Notes: generated by a model from the sequence alone, not told the origin. 64,000 nucleotides of DNA from Thermoprotei archaeon (GCA_003649205.1 QMRC01000003.1:207048-271047); one strand, 5' to 3'. Positions 42,212-52,763 are shown, counted from the stretch's first letter. Numbers and translations: made by a program.

Positions 42212-43466
42212 GCGTCACTCTAACTACGCTAGACACTATCTTCGGGATCTCTCTGAAGTTCAGTACCGTGAAGAGAGTTTCGTATCCACCAATCTTAATG
42301 GCACTTGGTGTAGGTAGGTAACCTAAGTACGAATCAGCATAGCACACTAGGGTACAGTTTAGCTGCTTCAATGCTAATGAGTACTGTGCAAACATTTCGT
42401 ACGGTACAAATGTTAGAGCTACATCGCTTAATGCTATAGCTGTGTGACGTACTTTAACTACCTTAGGAACTCTACAAAGTACATCGTAGTACTTCTCCAG
42501 AAGTTCAAGAGCTAATAGTTCATGTCTCAACTGTATAGGTACCTCTTTCAACCTCCTTATCTTCTCCTCTATAGAACGCTTCCTCTCAAGAACCTCCTCA
42601 ATCTCAGGTACACTAGTACCGACATCTAACTCCTCAACCTCAACACATAAGTGCTCAGTAGGGAGTTCCAGAGCTGTTTCAGAGAAGAGAGCTGTAGCTA
42701 CAGTAGAACCAAGTACATAGCCTACTCTCCTAGCTTCACTAACTCCCCTACCCCTCCTAGTAAATCTAGTAGATACATCACCACAAGCACCAGTAAACCA
42801 CATTACCTCACAATTGAGGAACCTACGTAAGTACTCCCTCACGTAGTACGTGAAATCGCCACTGTAGTAAGCATTATCAGGACCTAATACAGTTGGATGA
42901 CAACCATACACTAGACAAAGTAGATCTAAATCCTCAGCCCTGAAGCGAAATACTGTAATCTCCCTATCTACAGGACCTGAAGGATCTCTCCTATTAGCAG
43001 CAACACCACCCTCAACTCTATACAGCTTGATACAATTAACCCTACGGGTTTCAGTAACCTTCTCAAACACTTCCCTAAGTACCTGTCTAAGCTGTGGATA
43101 GAATCCACTCAAAAGCTCCCTATCGGTAGATGGATCAACACTGAAGATCCTGTAGAATGGATCCTCAAGATCTAGCACAGGACCGGAGTGAGTATGTGTT
43201 GCTGTAACCACACAGTAGTCACAATCAACTACTTTCCTACACGTACTAACTACTAAGTTTCTGATAGCTTCTGATATGTGGAGAGTATCTAGTGAAACCA
43301 CTGCTACCCTCTTATCACCTAGCTCAATAAGTAGGGTAGATAACTCTAAGGTATCTAGAAAACCTCTCGACTTAATACTCCTGTAATTCCTCTCCAAATA
43401 CCCAGCAAGAGATAGGTTGATCGGTGGTTTAAGCTCTGTTCTTGCATACCCAATGTTCAAGTTCAT
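42189..43466 (-). CDS. Neutral/alkaline ceramidase-like hydrolase
   Basis: 425 aa. The N-terminus (IGYARTELKPPINLSLAGYLER, VVSLDTLHISEAIR, CVVTATHTHSGP) matches the N-terminal domain of neutral ceramidase, including the THTHSGP zinc-ligand stretch and the later GCHPTVLGPDN and WFTGACGDVS. Archaea lack ceramide, so the natural substrate is unknown; amide or ester hydrolysis is expected. No signal peptide is visible, so it appears cytosolic. Confidence 0.83.
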   Translation of the reverse strand: MNLNIGYARTELKPPINLSLAGYLERNYRSIKSRGFLDTLELSTLLIELGDKRVAVVSLDTLHISEAIRNLVVSTCRKVVDCDYCVVTATHTHSGPVLDLEDPFYRIFSVDPSTDRELLSGFYPQLRQVLREVFEKVTETRRVNCIKLYRVEGGVAANRRDPSGPVDREITVFRFRAEDLDLLCLVYGCHPTVLGPDNAYYSGDFTYYVREYLRRFLNCEVMWFTGACGDVSTRFTRRGRGVSEARRVGYVLGSTVATALFSETALELPTEHLCVEVEELDVGTSVPEIEEVLERKRSIEEKIRRLKEVPIQLRHELLALELLEKYYDVLCRVPKVVKVRHTAIALSDVALTFVPYEMFAQYSLALKQLNCTLVCYADSYLGYLPTPSAIKIGGYETLFTVLNFREIPKIVSSVVRVTLRALLSA

Positions 43467-44082
43467 CCCCTAAATCCTTCCTACTGAGAAGATTATTTAT
43501 GAAATTGATGAAGTTTCTCAGAGCTGAAGGATCTACCCGCGATCAAGAGGTCATTATATACCATGTGGTTTAAGGTAGAGACGATATTTTTCGAGGAAAT
43601 TAACTAAGAGCATAGGTTGTATGAGGGTCTTGTAGTAGCTGCTGTGGTCTCTGTCACTAAATTGTTTCCAATAAATGGTATTTCAAATGTTGAGCTTGCT
43701 ACTATATAGTCATCCTAAATACCTTTGATGTCGGGAGGAAGGCATAGCAAGTTTAATCTGGCAAATAAATTGGGTGAAGTACGTGAGCTAGTAGGTAATT
43801 TTGCTCTGTGCTAGAGTACAGTGAGTAGAGTCAATAAGTTAGTTAGGTTGTTCATGAGGTAGGGCCCATGGTCATGAACTGCATTTGTACTACCACGGCA
43901 CTTACATGTAAGGTGACCAGAGCAGATATGTATTACATGGGTATACGGGATATAGCGGAGTAGCACTACCTGAAAACAACATGAAGTTCTTGATAGTTAT
44001 TGGAGGTAGAAAACACACGTATGGAGGTATTGAGGAATTGCTATGTTAATTCTTCGGTGACTCATAACATGTTAGCAAACAG
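43467..44082. other. Gene-free stretch, ~615 bp, with short broken plus-strand frames
   Basis: No intact gene is seen. Short protein-like segments occur on the plus strand: 43617-43709 (hydrophobic, EGLVVAAVVSVTKLF), 43868-43963 (MVMNCICTTTALTC) and 43981-44049 (MKFLIVIGGRKHTYGG). They could be remnants of a decayed gene next to the amino-sugar genes, or chance frames. A C-box-like TGATGA at about 43510 has no matching D box. Confidence 0.35.
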
Positions 44083-45252
44083 CTAACGTTGATACACTAC
44101 CTCCCCTCTAACGACAGTAGCTACCACATTTAGCTCCTTATCTAATACCGTCAAGTTAGCTATATACCCCACATCTACCCTACCCCGTCTTTTCTCACCG
44201 AGTACAGTCGCTGGATTCACAGTAACCATTTTAAGCACTTCTCGTAGAGGAAGCTTAGTAACCTCAACCATGTTCTTAATAGCTCTATCGAGAGTCAGTG
44301 TGCTACCAGCAAGAGCACCTGTATCTTTTAACCTACTAATACCTCCTTTGACAACTATAGGTAGATCACCAAGCACGTACTCTCCATCGGGTAACCCTGT
44401 AGCTGCAATAGCATCAGTTATAAGAATTACCTTGTCGACCGGCTTACACTTAGTGACAAGTCTTATCGTTGTCGGGTGAAGATGTATCAAATCGACTATC
44501 AGCTCTACATACACATCATCTCTCTCAAGTGCAGCACCTACAATACCTGGTTCACGATGGTGAAATCCCCTCATGGCATTGAACAGATGGGTACAGAGAG
44601 TTACACCAGCATTGAATGCCCTCATAGCTTCCTCATATGTCGCGTTAGTGTGAGCGGCAGAAACTACGAGACCGAGTTGCTTAGCTCTTTCGATGAACTC
44701 GAGAGCGTTTGGGAGTTCAGGCGCAATAGCTACGACTCTCAAGGTACCTTCCGAAACTCTATACAGCTCTTCTAGCTCACCTATATCAGGTTTCCTCAAG
44801 TGCTTTGGATTGTGCGCTCCCTTCTTCTCTGGATTAACAAAAGGTCCCTCTAGATATAGTCCAAGGATTTCTGCACCTACGACCTTCTCTCTAGATCTCC
44901 TAACAGCATCCTTCACATTTCTAGCAATTTCGAGTAACTTATCCCTTGGTGCAGCTACATTAGCTAACAGAATAGCTGTAACCCCATGTCTAGAAACCCC
45001 TCTACCTATCTCAACCAGATCCTCTACCGTACCTAGTGTCGTGTCGTGACCTCCATACCCATGTATGTGTATGTCTATGAGACCTGGTACTATGATGTAG
45101 TCACTGAAGTCAATCACCTCGTAGTTACACGGCACCTTATCTGCTGGTACTAAACCCTCTATATAGCCCTCACTAACTAATACAGCATAGTTACGGTATT
45201 CAGTTTCTGGTGTTAGTACCTGGGAACCAATAAATGCTCTCTTCACTACCAC
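44083..45252 (-). CDS. nagA: N-acetylglucosamine-6-phosphate deacetylase
   Basis: 389 aa. The amidohydrolase metal motif GLIDIHIHGYGGHD is near residues 57-70, followed by LEGPFVNPEKKGAH, THLFNAMRGFHHREPG and ITDAIAATG. It removes acetate from GlcNAc-6-P. The upstream SIS gene lies 9 nt away, so the pair is likely an amino-sugar catabolic operon. Confidence 0.92.
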   Translation of the reverse strand: MVVKRAFIGSQVLTPETEYRNYAVLVSEGYIEGLVPADKVPCNYEVIDFSDYIIVPGLIDIHIHGYGGHDTTLGTVEDLVEIGRGVSRHGVTAILLANVAAPRDKLLEIARNVKDAVRRSREKVVGAEILGLYLEGPFVNPEKKGAHNPKHLRKPDIGELEELYRVSEGTLRVVAIAPELPNALEFIERAKQLGLVVSAAHTNATYEEAMRAFNAGVTLCTHLFNAMRGFHHREPGIVGAALERDDVYVELIVDLIHLHPTTIRLVTKCKPVDKVILITDAIAATGLPDGEYVLGDLPIVVKGGISRLKDTGALAGSTLTLDRAIKNMVEVTKLPLREVLKMVTVNPATVLGEKRRGRVDVGYIANLTVLDKELNVVATVVRGEVVYQR

Positions 45253-45261
45253 ACACCTCGA

Positions 45262-45999
45262 CTAAAGTGGTTTAATTACCTTGAAGTACTTACTTAAGTA
45301 CCTTCTATTGTACTCTACTCCTCCAGGAACATTAGCACTCATCCAGATCTCTGGTTCAATTCCCCTCTCAAGTAACTTTTCAACAGTTCTAATTGTAAGT
45401 AGTTGAATAATGAAGGAGTTCACTATTGTAGATACTGGAGCTATCTTCTGCGGTAAACCCTTTACCTCGTACACTGCATCACCAATAGGAACTTTATTGT
45501 CAATAACTACATCGGCTACTTCAAATAATCTCTTACCAAGTGGATTATCTGGTGTTACAGATTTTGAGTATTCAGTTGATGTTATTGCAATGACCTTGAT
45601 GCCTCTCTTCCTCGCTTCATAAGCCATCTCTACAGGTACAGCATTCTTACCAGAGTTAGATACCACTATGAGAGTTGAACCTGCTTCAACACCATAGTAA
45701 TCCAGCAATACCCTAGCATACCCGCTCAACCTCTCAATACCTGTACTCTTGACAGCTCCATTTAAACCAGATATCGAGAGATCGAGAAGCGGATACACTG
45801 GTACTAGTCCACCAGCCCTATAGAACATCTCCATAGCCATCATCATTGAGTGACCTGTACCAAATACATAAATGAACCTACCACTAGCTATGGTCTCAAC
45901 CATGCAGTTCGCTGCTCTCTCAAGATTATCCCTCTCTTCCTGAACAACTTTCTCAAGAATACTCACGACTATGTTTAAAAACCTCCTATAGCTCTCCAC
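45262..45999 (-). CDS. SIS-domain sugar isomerase
   Basis: 245 aa. A single SIS domain shows [23 protein letters not shown]-type residues near 38-60 and [17 protein letters not shown] near 109-125, with phosphosugar-binding serines. It resembles bacterial SIS (UPF0309-type) proteins. Next to nagA it may act as a glucosamine-6-phosphate deaminase/isomerase or on a related amino sugar. This role is inferred from context. Confidence 0.83.
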   Translation of the reverse strand: MESYRRFLNIVVSILEKVVQEERDNLERAANCMVETIASGRFIYVFGTGHSMMMAMEMFYRAGGLVPVYPLLDLSISGLNGAVKSTGIERLSGYARVLLDYYGVEAGSTLIVVSNSGKNAVPVEMAYEARKRGIKVIAITSTEYSKSVTPDNPLGKRLFEVADVVIDNKVPIGDAVYEVKGLPQKIAPVSTIVNSFIIQLLTIRTVEKLLERGIEPEIWMSANVPGGVEYNRRYLSKYFKVIKPL

Positions 46000-46059
46000 A
46001 GAAGATCACCAACTATAGTGGGTACGCGGTGAATTATAACACAGTTAACCTAAGTAAAG

Positions 46060-46341
46060 CTAGAATACTATAGTAAATGTTTTGAAGTCACCTTTCACCT
46101 CCTCCCACTCAACCTCTATAGACTCAACAATAGCTAATGGAGAACCCCTTCTCGCAGCCTCAATTAACCTCTGAATAGAAGCCTCATCACCTTCAACCAC
46201 AATCTCGACTTCTCTACCACTTGGTAAATTCCTAACATAACCTCTCAACCCAAGCATTCTAGCATGTTTATAGATGAAGTACCTAAAACCAACACCTTGA
46301 ACTAATCCCTTGACAATGATCCTGGCTCTCCTAACAACCAT
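46060..46341 (-). CDS. acyP: Acylphosphatase
   Basis: 93 aa, the usual length. The active-site loop VQGVGFRYF (about residues 15-23, catalytic Arg) and GYVRNLPSGREVEI (about 34-47, catalytic Asn) are intact. It hydrolyses acyl phosphates such as acetyl phosphate and 1,3-bisphosphoglycerate. It follows the CofE-like gene by 1 nt. Confidence 0.93.
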   Translation of the reverse strand: MVVRRARIIVKGLVQGVGFRYFIYKHARMLGLRGYVRNLPSGREVEIVVEGDEASIQRLIEAARRGSPLAIVESIEVEWEEVKGDFKTFTIVF

Positions 46342-46342
46342 G

Positions 46343-47263
46343 TTACCACCTACCTCTCAACAAATCAACTACCGAGAATATAGCTAAGAGAAACCTAATA
46401 ACCACACTGATCAAGATACCGAGCATGAGTGCTTTAAGGAGCAAACCTCTCGGAACCCTGAACCTACCTAGCTCCAGATTACTCCTCTCATAGTTTAAAC
46501 CTCGAATCAATACAACAGGTATGGACTCACCAGTTTGCCCCATCAAGAGGGCAGCAGTAGCACACAACTCATCAGCAATCAAGTCAACACCACCATACTT
46601 AGATTTACCAAATCTATCGCTCTCACCGAATTTTGCTGTAACAGGAACTATACCTGAGGCACCAATAGCTATATCTAGTGAACCAACTCTAAGAACTGAT
46701 CCTTCAGTATCACTCAGAATAACTGCAACATCACAACCAGTCAGCTCCCTTATCCTATCCCTAATCCCTCTAGCAACTCTATCTGGGTCTGATGGTGGTA
46801 AGCAAACGTACCCTGAAGGTACATTTGATGTGTCTATTCCAGCATCTGTAGCTACCCTATACCCAACGTCAACGATCATGAGGTACCTATCACTCTCGAT
46901 AACTTTTAATGCTCTATCTCTATCACGGGATATGTAGTTCAAAATCGTTGAATGTTTAAGTAGCATATGTGCAGGGAATGCACCTAAGATACGTTTAGAG
47001 TTCCTAAGTATTAGCTCTACCTCCCATGCTGGTTTGCCAAGGATCCTAGCTATGATCCTAGCCTTAGTACTCGGTCTAACATCACTAATCTTCACTAGTA
47101 AACCCATAGCCTTAGAAACTACCTTTGATGTCACTACAATGACATCACCATCCCTAATACCAATACCGAGTCTATTAGCTGACTCCACAATGGTTCTAGC
47201 TAGATCAGTACCTGGAGTGATCTCGGGTAGAGGTATTCCAAATACCTCTAGTTTCCTAACGAC
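46343..47263 (-). CDS. CofE-like F420-0:gamma-glutamyl ligase family protein with C-terminal membrane segment
   Basis: 306 aa from the ATG at 47263; a longer frame to 47305 is possible. Motifs of the CofE family are present: EVFGIPLPEITPGTDLA, DGDVIVVTSKVVSKAMG, VILSDTEGS and GKSKYGGVDLIADELCA. CofE adds glutamates to F420. Unusually, a C-terminal hydrophobic stretch (about 277-300, LMLGILISVVIRFLLAIF) may anchor it. No other F420 gene is in the window, so the actual substrate is uncertain. Confidence 0.82.
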   Translation of the reverse strand, partial: VVRKLEVFGIPLPEITPGTDLARTIVESANRLGIGIRDGDVIVVTSKVVSKAMGLLVKISDVRPSTKARIIARILGKPAWEVELILRNSKRILGAFPAHMLLKHSTILNYISRDRDRALKVIESDRYLMIVDVGYRVATDAGIDTSNVPSGYVCLPPSDPDRVARGIRDRIRELTGCDVAVILSDTEGSVLRVGSLDIAIGASGIVPVTAKFGESDRFGKSKYGGVDLIADELCATAALLMGQTGESIPVVLIRGLNYERSNLELGRFRVPRGLLLKALMLGILISVVIRFLLAIFSVVDLLRGRW

Positions 47264-47330
47264 CATAGAAACCCCCGGACCTCTCAGTAGTGAATTTATA
47301 CACACCTAATACGTACCGACTTAGGAAAAG

Positions 47331-47340
47331 TGTTATAAGT
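47331..47340 (+). promoter_or_regulatory. TATA-like box before the acyl-CoA synthetase subunit
   Basis: GTTATAAGTA is centred about 47 nt before the ATG at 47383; the leader would contain the GGTGA ribosome-binding motif. Confidence 0.35.
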
Positions 47341-47382
47341 AACATGTGATACACCTCACAAAAACTACTTAAGGTGATTCCT

Positions 47383-48093
47383 ATGCCAAGTGAGAAAGTT
47401 CTTGAGATAATTAACTCTGTAAAATCTGAAGGTAGGAAAGTACTGACATTTTATGAAGCTATGAGGCTAGCTGCTGAGTACGGGTTACCAGTACCGAGAG
47501 TATTTCTCGCAAAGAATCCAGATGAAGCTGTTGAATATGCTAAACAAGCGGGTTTTCCTGTTGTGCTTAAGATAGTTTCGCCAGACATAACTCATAAGTC
47601 GGATATTGGTGGTGTTGTGGTTGGGTTAAATAGTGAGGAAGAGGTTAGGAAGTCATTTACGGAAATCATGGAACGGGTTAAGGTCAAAGCACCAAGTGCT
47701 AGAGTTCACGGAATATGTGTACACCACATGGCTCCATATGGAAGGGAAGTCATCATTGGTGGTATCGTTGACGAAACCTTTGGTCCAGTAATAATGTTTG
47801 GTCTTGGAGGAATCTTCGTTGAGATACTTAGAGATGTAACATTTAGATTAGCGCCACTAACTAGAGAAGAAGCTTGGGAAATGATTGAGAGTATTAAGGG
47901 TGCACCCATACTGAAGGGTTATAGAGGTGAACCGCCAGCAGATCTCGATGCGCTCGTAGATACTATGGTTAAGGCATCTCAAATGCTCAGCGACCTAGCT
48001 GATTACGTTCATCAGCTAGACCTCAATCCAGTGTTCGTATATGAGAAGGGTAGAGGAGTTAAGATCGTTGACGTCAGAGTAGTGCTCAAGTAA
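47383..48093 (+). CDS. ADP-forming acyl-CoA synthetase beta subunit (ATP-grasp)
   Basis: 236 aa from the ATG at 47383, preceded by GGTGATTCCT. The ATP-grasp domain shows AGFPVVLKIVSPDITHKSDI and GGVVVGLNSEEEV near 50-85, then IFVEILRDVTFRLAPL. In hyperthermophiles these subunits pair with an alpha subunit to make ATP from acyl-CoA and ADP. No alpha subunit is nearby. Its 3' end overlaps the convergent DUF61 gene by 8 nt. Confidence 0.88.
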   Translation: MPSEKVLEIINSVKSEGRKVLTFYEAMRLAAEYGLPVPRVFLAKNPDEAVEYAKQAGFPVVLKIVSPDITHKSDIGGVVVGLNSEEEVRKSFTEIMERVKVKAPSARVHGICVHHMAPYGREVIIGGIVDETFGPVIMFGLGGIFVEILRDVTFRLAPLTREEAWEMIESIKGAPILKGYRGEPPADLDALVDTMVKASQMLSDLADYVHQLDLNPVFVYEKGRGVKIVDVRVVLK

Positions 48094-48565
48094 GTTTACC
48101 CTCTTCCTTCAAGCTTCTAAATTCCTCAAGTAAGTACTTTGTTGAAAATACGTACTGAGTTGTTGTCCTTAACTTTTTCCTAACCTCACATAGCTGAGAC
48201 CTGTACAAATACATAGCATCTACCTTCTCAGGTCTAATACCTAGTACCTTAGATATCACCTCGACTTCAAGCACACCCTTAACGACACCAACTAACTCAC
48301 TGAAGGATGGATCTATTTCTATTAGTATTGGGAGGAGAAGCTCATCGGCTCTATCCTCACCAACGATACTGAGTAAGTACTCCAATTCTCTCCTCTTAAA
48401 GACATGCACTCTACCATCTCTACACAGTACATGAGGAATATCTTCCTCTAGTAATTGTTTCAATGTCTTTCTTCTCTGAGGTAAATGAGCATTAGCTATT
48501 CTAAGCTCCTCCTTAAGATACTCCTCAAGAAGTCTATAATCCCGATCATTCACTATACTATACAT
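48086..48565 (-). CDS. UPF0216/DUF61 family protein
   Basis: 159 aa. The pattern ELRIANAHLPQRRKTLKQLLEED, RDGRVHVFKRRELEYL and LLLPILIEIDPS is that of the archaeal UPF0216 (DUF61) family, whose function is unknown. It overlaps the stop of the ATP synthase D gene by 1 nt and is the last gene of the A-type ATPase operon on the minus strand. Confidence 0.8.
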   Translation of the reverse strand: MYSIVNDRDYRLLEEYLKEELRIANAHLPQRRKTLKQLLEEDIPHVLCRDGRVHVFKRRELEYLLSIVGEDRADELLLPILIEIDPSFSELVGVVKGVLEVEVISKVLGIRPEKVDAMYLYRSQLCEVRKKLRTTTQYVFSTKYLLEEFRSLKEEGKLT

Positions 48566-49203
48566 TAACTCCCTCTCCTCCTACTTAAAACAACCTTAAT
48601 TCTCTTCAATCTAGCTTTATCCTCTCTCTCCCTCTCCTCGAACTTCATTCTTAAGTACTTGATTGTTGCTTCAATTCGTGGTATAACAATGTACTCGAGA
48701 GCATTGACTCTTCTCCTCATTTTAATGATTTCTAGAGATAGCCTTTCCATTGTCTTCTCAAGCTCTGCTAACTCAATGAGTTCAGGGAGTAGTTCCCTAC
48801 ATGTTCTAACTGCGTCATCTACGTAGCTAGAAGTTATGTAGAGTGGGTACAGTGGTGGCTTCACCTTAGATTCGAGAACCGGTACGGAAAGTCCTAAGAT
48901 ATTCCTCGTAGCAACCAGTATGGTCACGTACTTAGGTAGTATAGAGGCAATACTCTCACAGACCTCTAAACCATTCATACCTAGTGCTAGAGATACCTTG
49001 TCATAAGACTTAGCAAGCAGCTCAACAACTCTACTTCTCTTCTCTATTGCTTCTCTAGCATGTACTAAGTACTCATTAACTAGCAGGGATAATCTATCCT
49101 TGAGTATCCTATGTATCTTCCTCGCAAGTGCTAATCTCCTTCTCAAACGAATGAGCTCTATCTTGGTTGGTCTAACCCTGAGTAGACGAAGTGTGTGAGC
49201 CAG
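48565..49203 (-). CDS. atpD: A-type ATP synthase subunit D (start codon non-canonical)
   Basis: The first ATG/GTG/TTG in frame is a TTG at 49146, but the conserved family N-terminus ([18 protein letters not shown]) begins upstream of it. The frame is open to a stop just before, with no ATG, GTG or TTG; a CTG at 49203 has AGGAGAGGTCGAGAAG ahead, so I place the start there (213 aa), overlapping subunit B by 32 nt. Subunit D is the central rotor shaft, two long antiparallel helices. Start position is uncertain; product is sure. Confidence 0.9.
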   Translation of the reverse strand: MAHTLRLLRVRPTKIELIRLRRRLALARKIHRILKDRLSLLVNEYLVHAREAIEKRSRVVELLAKSYDKVSLALGMNGLEVCESIASILPKYVTILVATRNILGLSVPVLESKVKPPLYPLYITSSYVDDAVRTCRELLPELIELAELEKTMERLSLEIIKMRRRVNALEYIVIPRIEATIKYLRMKFEEREREDKARLKRIKVVLSRRRGS

Positions 49204-50623
49204 CTTCTCGACCTCTCCTATATTTTGGATGGTACCTCTCTATTAGCTCAGGTCTAATCAGTTTGAGCTCCTCTTCCGGTAACATAGCTAGTAGGTCCCA
49301 AGCTAGATCTAGAGTATCCTCAATGGATCTCCTCTCATACTCTCCCTGGTTGATGAACTTCCTCTCAAATACGTCAGCAAACTCTAGGTACTTCTTATCT
49401 CTTGGACTTAGTGCTTCCATGCCAACAATAGATGCTATCTCTCTCAGGTGACAGCCTTCAGCGTATGCTGCGTAGAGCTGTCTAAATACGTATGGGTGAT
49501 CTTCTCGTGTCTTTCCTTCACCAATCCCTTCCTTCATTAGTCTCGAGAGTGATAGGAACACATCAACTGGTGGGTAGATCCCCTTTCTCTGTAGGTCTCT
49601 AGACAGCACTATCTGTCCTTCAGTTATGTAACCAGTGAGGTCAGGTATTGGGTGTGTTATATCGTCATCTGGCATCGTCAGTATTGGCATTATCGTTATT
49701 GAGCCTTTCTTACCCCATATCCTACCTGCTCTCTCGTATATGGTAGCTAGGTCTGTATACATGTAACCTGGGTAACCTCTCCTACCTGGAACCTCCTCTC
49801 TCGCTGCAGATATCTCTCTCAGTGCCTCACAGTAGTTTGTCATGTCTGTGAGTATCACTAGTACGTGCATATCATGGTACCATGCTAGGTACTCAGCTGC
49901 TGTTAAAGCTGCTCTTGGAGTTGCTATTCTCTGAATGACAGGATCCGCTGCTGTATTTATGAAGACTATTGTCCTATCTAGGATACCTGCCTCTTTGAAG
50001 TTCCTTATGAAGAATGCTGCATCGTCATACGTAACACCTATAGCTGCGAAGACTACGGCGAACTTCTCCTCCTTACCTCTTACAGTTGCTTGTCTCACTA
50101 TCTGTGCGGCTATCCTATTGTGTGGTAGTCCTGAACCTGAGAATATTGGTAACTTCTGACCTCTAACAAGTGAGTTAAGACCATCTATAGCTGATATACC
50201 TGTCTCAATGAATTCAGAAGGAGGCATTCTCGCTGCTGGATTAATTGGTGCACCGTTGATATCTAGGTACTCTTCAGGTACTATCGGTGGTCCGCCATCT
50301 ATTGGTCTACCGAGACCGTCGAAGATTCTACCCAACATATCTAGTGATACAGGTAGCTTAAGGGTTTCTCCTCTAAACCTTACACGGCACTTCACCATAT
50401 CGACTTCACTTACACCACCGAATACCTGAATCACAGTGACGTCCTTACTAACATCAATTACTTGACCGTACCTAACTTCACCACTACCTAGCTCAACCTC
50501 AACTATCTCGCCGTACTTAACACCTGGAACAGTCTCAACAAGGAGTAGAGAACCTTTTGTAGCTCTTAGAGATGAGGTTTCCCTATAGCACAGAGGTACC
50601 TTAGGTACCTCCATAGTACTCAT
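49172..50623 (-). CDS. atpB: A-type ATP synthase subunit B (non-catalytic)
   Basis: 483 aa from the ATG at 50623, two bases after the subunit A stop, with GGAGGTG upstream; a frame extension to 50647 is less likely. The RecA-like fold is complete (for example [34 protein letters not shown]) and the catalytic P-loop Lys is absent, as normal for B. It forms the A3B3 ring with subunit A. Confidence 0.95.
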   Translation of the reverse strand: MSTMEVPKVPLCYRETSSLRATKGSLLLVETVPGVKYGEIVEVELGSGEVRYGQVIDVSKDVTVIQVFGGVSEVDMVKCRVRFRGETLKLPVSLDMLGRIFDGLGRPIDGGPPIVPEEYLDINGAPINPAARMPPSEFIETGISAIDGLNSLVRGQKLPIFSGSGLPHNRIAAQIVRQATVRGKEEKFAVVFAAIGVTYDDAAFFIRNFKEAGILDRTIVFINTAADPVIQRIATPRAALTAAEYLAWYHDMHVLVILTDMTNYCEALREISAAREEVPGRRGYPGYMYTDLATIYERAGRIWGKKGSITIMPILTMPDDDITHPIPDLTGYITEGQIVLSRDLQRKGIYPPVDVFLSLSRLMKEGIGEGKTREDHPYVFRQLYAAYAEGCHLREIASIVGMEALSPRDKKYLEFADVFERKFINQGEYERRSIEDTLDLAWDLLAMLPEEELKLIRPELIERYHPKYRRGREAGSHTSSTQG

Positions 50624-50624
50624 A

Positions 50625-52406
50625 CTACCCAACACCTCCTGCACCAAACTTACTACCTAACTCCATGAACTCTCTCTCAAGCTCCTTCTCGTACTCCTTA
50701 ACCTTCTCAACAACCTCTTCATTCCTCATGAACTTCAACCTAGCTATAGTCGTCCTAATGGGTAACTTCCTAATCTCAGCAACAGGAATACCGGAATCAA
50801 CAGCTTTCACACCATGTTCATAGAACTTAATGATTATCCTCAACATAGAGTACGTCTTCTCAGGAGCTGAGTAACAGTCAACTGGATCAAATGCGTCCTG
50901 CATCAAGAAATCCTCTCTAATCATCCTAGCAACTTCAAGAACTAACTTATCCCTCTCAGGAAGTACCTCAGGACCGACTAACCTAACAATTTCCTGTAAT
51001 TCAGCTTCCCTCTGAAGCAACTCCATAGCCTTATCTCTCAAGTACCTCCAATCCTTACCAACTCTCTCACCCCACCACCTCTCAACAGTATCAACGTACA
51101 GACTATAGCTGATTAACCAGTTGATTGCTGGGAAGTGCCTCCTATTTGCTAGAGCTACATCGAGAGCAAAGAGACATCTAACGATTCTGAGTGTGTTTTG
51201 TGTAACCGGCTCACTGAAGTCCGCACCTGGTGGCGACACTGCACCAGCTATCGTTACTGAACCTATTCTCCTCGGATTACCCAGACACACTACCTTACCT
51301 GCTCTCTCGTAGAACGAAGCTAGCCTAGACCCTAGGTAAGCAGGGAATCCCTCTTCACCAGGCATCTCCTCTAACCTACCACTAATCTCCCTCATTGCCT
51401 CCGCCCATCTAGATGTTGAGTCAGCAACTAGAAGCACATTGTAACCCATGTCCCTGAAGTACTCAGCAATTGTAACACCTAGGAATACACTGGTCTCTCT
51501 AGCTGCTACAGGCATATTCGATGTATTTGCTATGAAGATTGCCTTCTCTCTAAGAGGTCTTCCGGATCTTGGATCTCTTAACCTGAGAAAGCTGTGAAGT
51601 GCATCGGCCATCTCATTGCCTCTCTCACCACAACCAACATATATGTGGATCTGTGCATCAGCCCACTTAGCGAAGGTCTGTAGTAGAACTGTCTTACCTG
51701 TACCGAAACCCCCAGGTACAGCTGCCGTACCACCCTTAGCTAATGGAAATAACATATCTATAACCCTGACTCCTGTTATCAACGGCTCATCTGGATCAAG
51801 TCTCTGTACATAGGGTCTCGGCTTCCTTATAGGCCACAGCTGGTACATCTTGACCTCATACTTCTCACTACCACGCTCTACAATAGCTACAGGTTCCTCA
51901 ATTGTGTAATCACCTTCAGGAACAACCTCCTTAACAACACCGTAGATACCTGGTGGAACCATTATCTTGTGCTCAACAAGTGGAGTCTCTTGAACAATAC
52001 CGATGATATCTCCTTCACCTACCTTATCACCAACCTTCACAAGTGGTTTAAAGTGCCACTTCTTGTCCCTAGGGAGAGAGTACTCCTTAACTCCTCTTCT
52101 AACGAAAGGACCCACTTTTTCAGTTAATACCGATAACGGTCTCTGTAATCCATCGTAGACCGTGCCAATGATTCCTGGACCTAATTCAGCACAAAGAGGT
52201 CTACCTGTACCAACTACCTTATCACCAACACTTAGACCTGAAGTATCTTCATATACCTGAATTATTGCTCTATCACCATCAAGACCAATTACCTCACCAA
52301 TTAACCTATCCTCACCAACCTCAACAACTTCGTAAACCTGAACACCCCTCATACCTTCAGCAATCACTAGAGGTCCTGAGATCCTATATATTCGACCAAC
52401 TACCAC
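50625..52406 (-). CDS. atpA: A-type ATP synthase catalytic subunit A
   Basis: 593 aa. The P-loop GGFGTGKT near residue 235 and the family GER motif (GCGERGNEM) mark the catalytic subunit. The non-homologous bulge region specific to A subunits is present at about 110-200. It hydrolyses or synthesises ATP in the A3B3 head. It is in line with F, C, E upstream and B downstream. Confidence 0.97.
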   Translation of the reverse strand: MVVGRIYRISGPLVIAEGMRGVQVYEVVEVGEDRLIGEVIGLDGDRAIIQVYEDTSGLSVGDKVVGTGRPLCAELGPGIIGTVYDGLQRPLSVLTEKVGPFVRRGVKEYSLPRDKKWHFKPLVKVGDKVGEGDIIGIVQETPLVEHKIMVPPGIYGVVKEVVPEGDYTIEEPVAIVERGSEKYEVKMYQLWPIRKPRPYVQRLDPDEPLITGVRVIDMLFPLAKGGTAAVPGGFGTGKTVLLQTFAKWADAQIHIYVGCGERGNEMADALHSFLRLRDPRSGRPLREKAIFIANTSNMPVAARETSVFLGVTIAEYFRDMGYNVLLVADSTSRWAEAMREISGRLEEMPGEEGFPAYLGSRLASFYERAGKVVCLGNPRRIGSVTIAGAVSPPGADFSEPVTQNTLRIVRCLFALDVALANRRHFPAINWLISYSLYVDTVERWWGERVGKDWRYLRDKAMELLQREAELQEIVRLVGPEVLPERDKLVLEVARMIREDFLMQDAFDPVDCYSAPEKTYSMLRIIIKFYEHGVKAVDSGIPVAEIRKLPIRTTIARLKFMRNEEVVEKVKEYEKELEREFMELGSKFGAGGVG

Positions 52407-52418
52407 ATTGATACACCT

Positions 52419-52757
52419 CTAAATCTCAACTTCGAAGCCTATAGTTCTCCTATGTAAATCCTTATACACTTTACGTGCATCATAGCCAGCAACCTCGGTT
52501 ATCCCAGGTAAGAAAACAACAATGGGTGTGAGCTTACCCCGTACCCTCTCAAGCAGATCAGCAACAGCACCCCTATACCTCTCCTCAACAACTACAACAC
52601 CAACATCATCCCTCTCAAGAATCTCTTCAAGAGCCTTCCTAGCACTAGCTACATCATAGACCTCGTAATACAATTCAGCGCCCGCAAACCTCATGACAGA
52701 GACCAGAGCTTTACCACCGATAACACATAGCTTGACCTCACGAGCAATAGCCCTCAC
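52419..52757 (-). CDS. atpF: A-type ATP synthase subunit F
   Basis: 112 aa. The N-terminal Rossmann-like core VKLCVIGGKALVSVMRFAGAEL and DDVGVVVVEERYR match the V-type F subunit, which caps the rotor shaft. It lies 6 nt after subunit C and 12 nt before A. Confidence 0.88.
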   Translation of the reverse strand: MRAIAREVKLCVIGGKALVSVMRFAGAELYYEVYDVASARKALEEILERDDVGVVVVEERYRGAVADLLERVRGKLTPIVVFLPGITEVAGYDARKVYKDLHRRTIGFEVEI

Positions 52758-52763
52758 TAAACA

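Noticed and set aside
43505-43535. TTGATGA followed by CTGA in the gap after the ceramidase-like gene
   Set aside because: Only one guide of improper length; no second C'/D pair and no 49-54 nt span.
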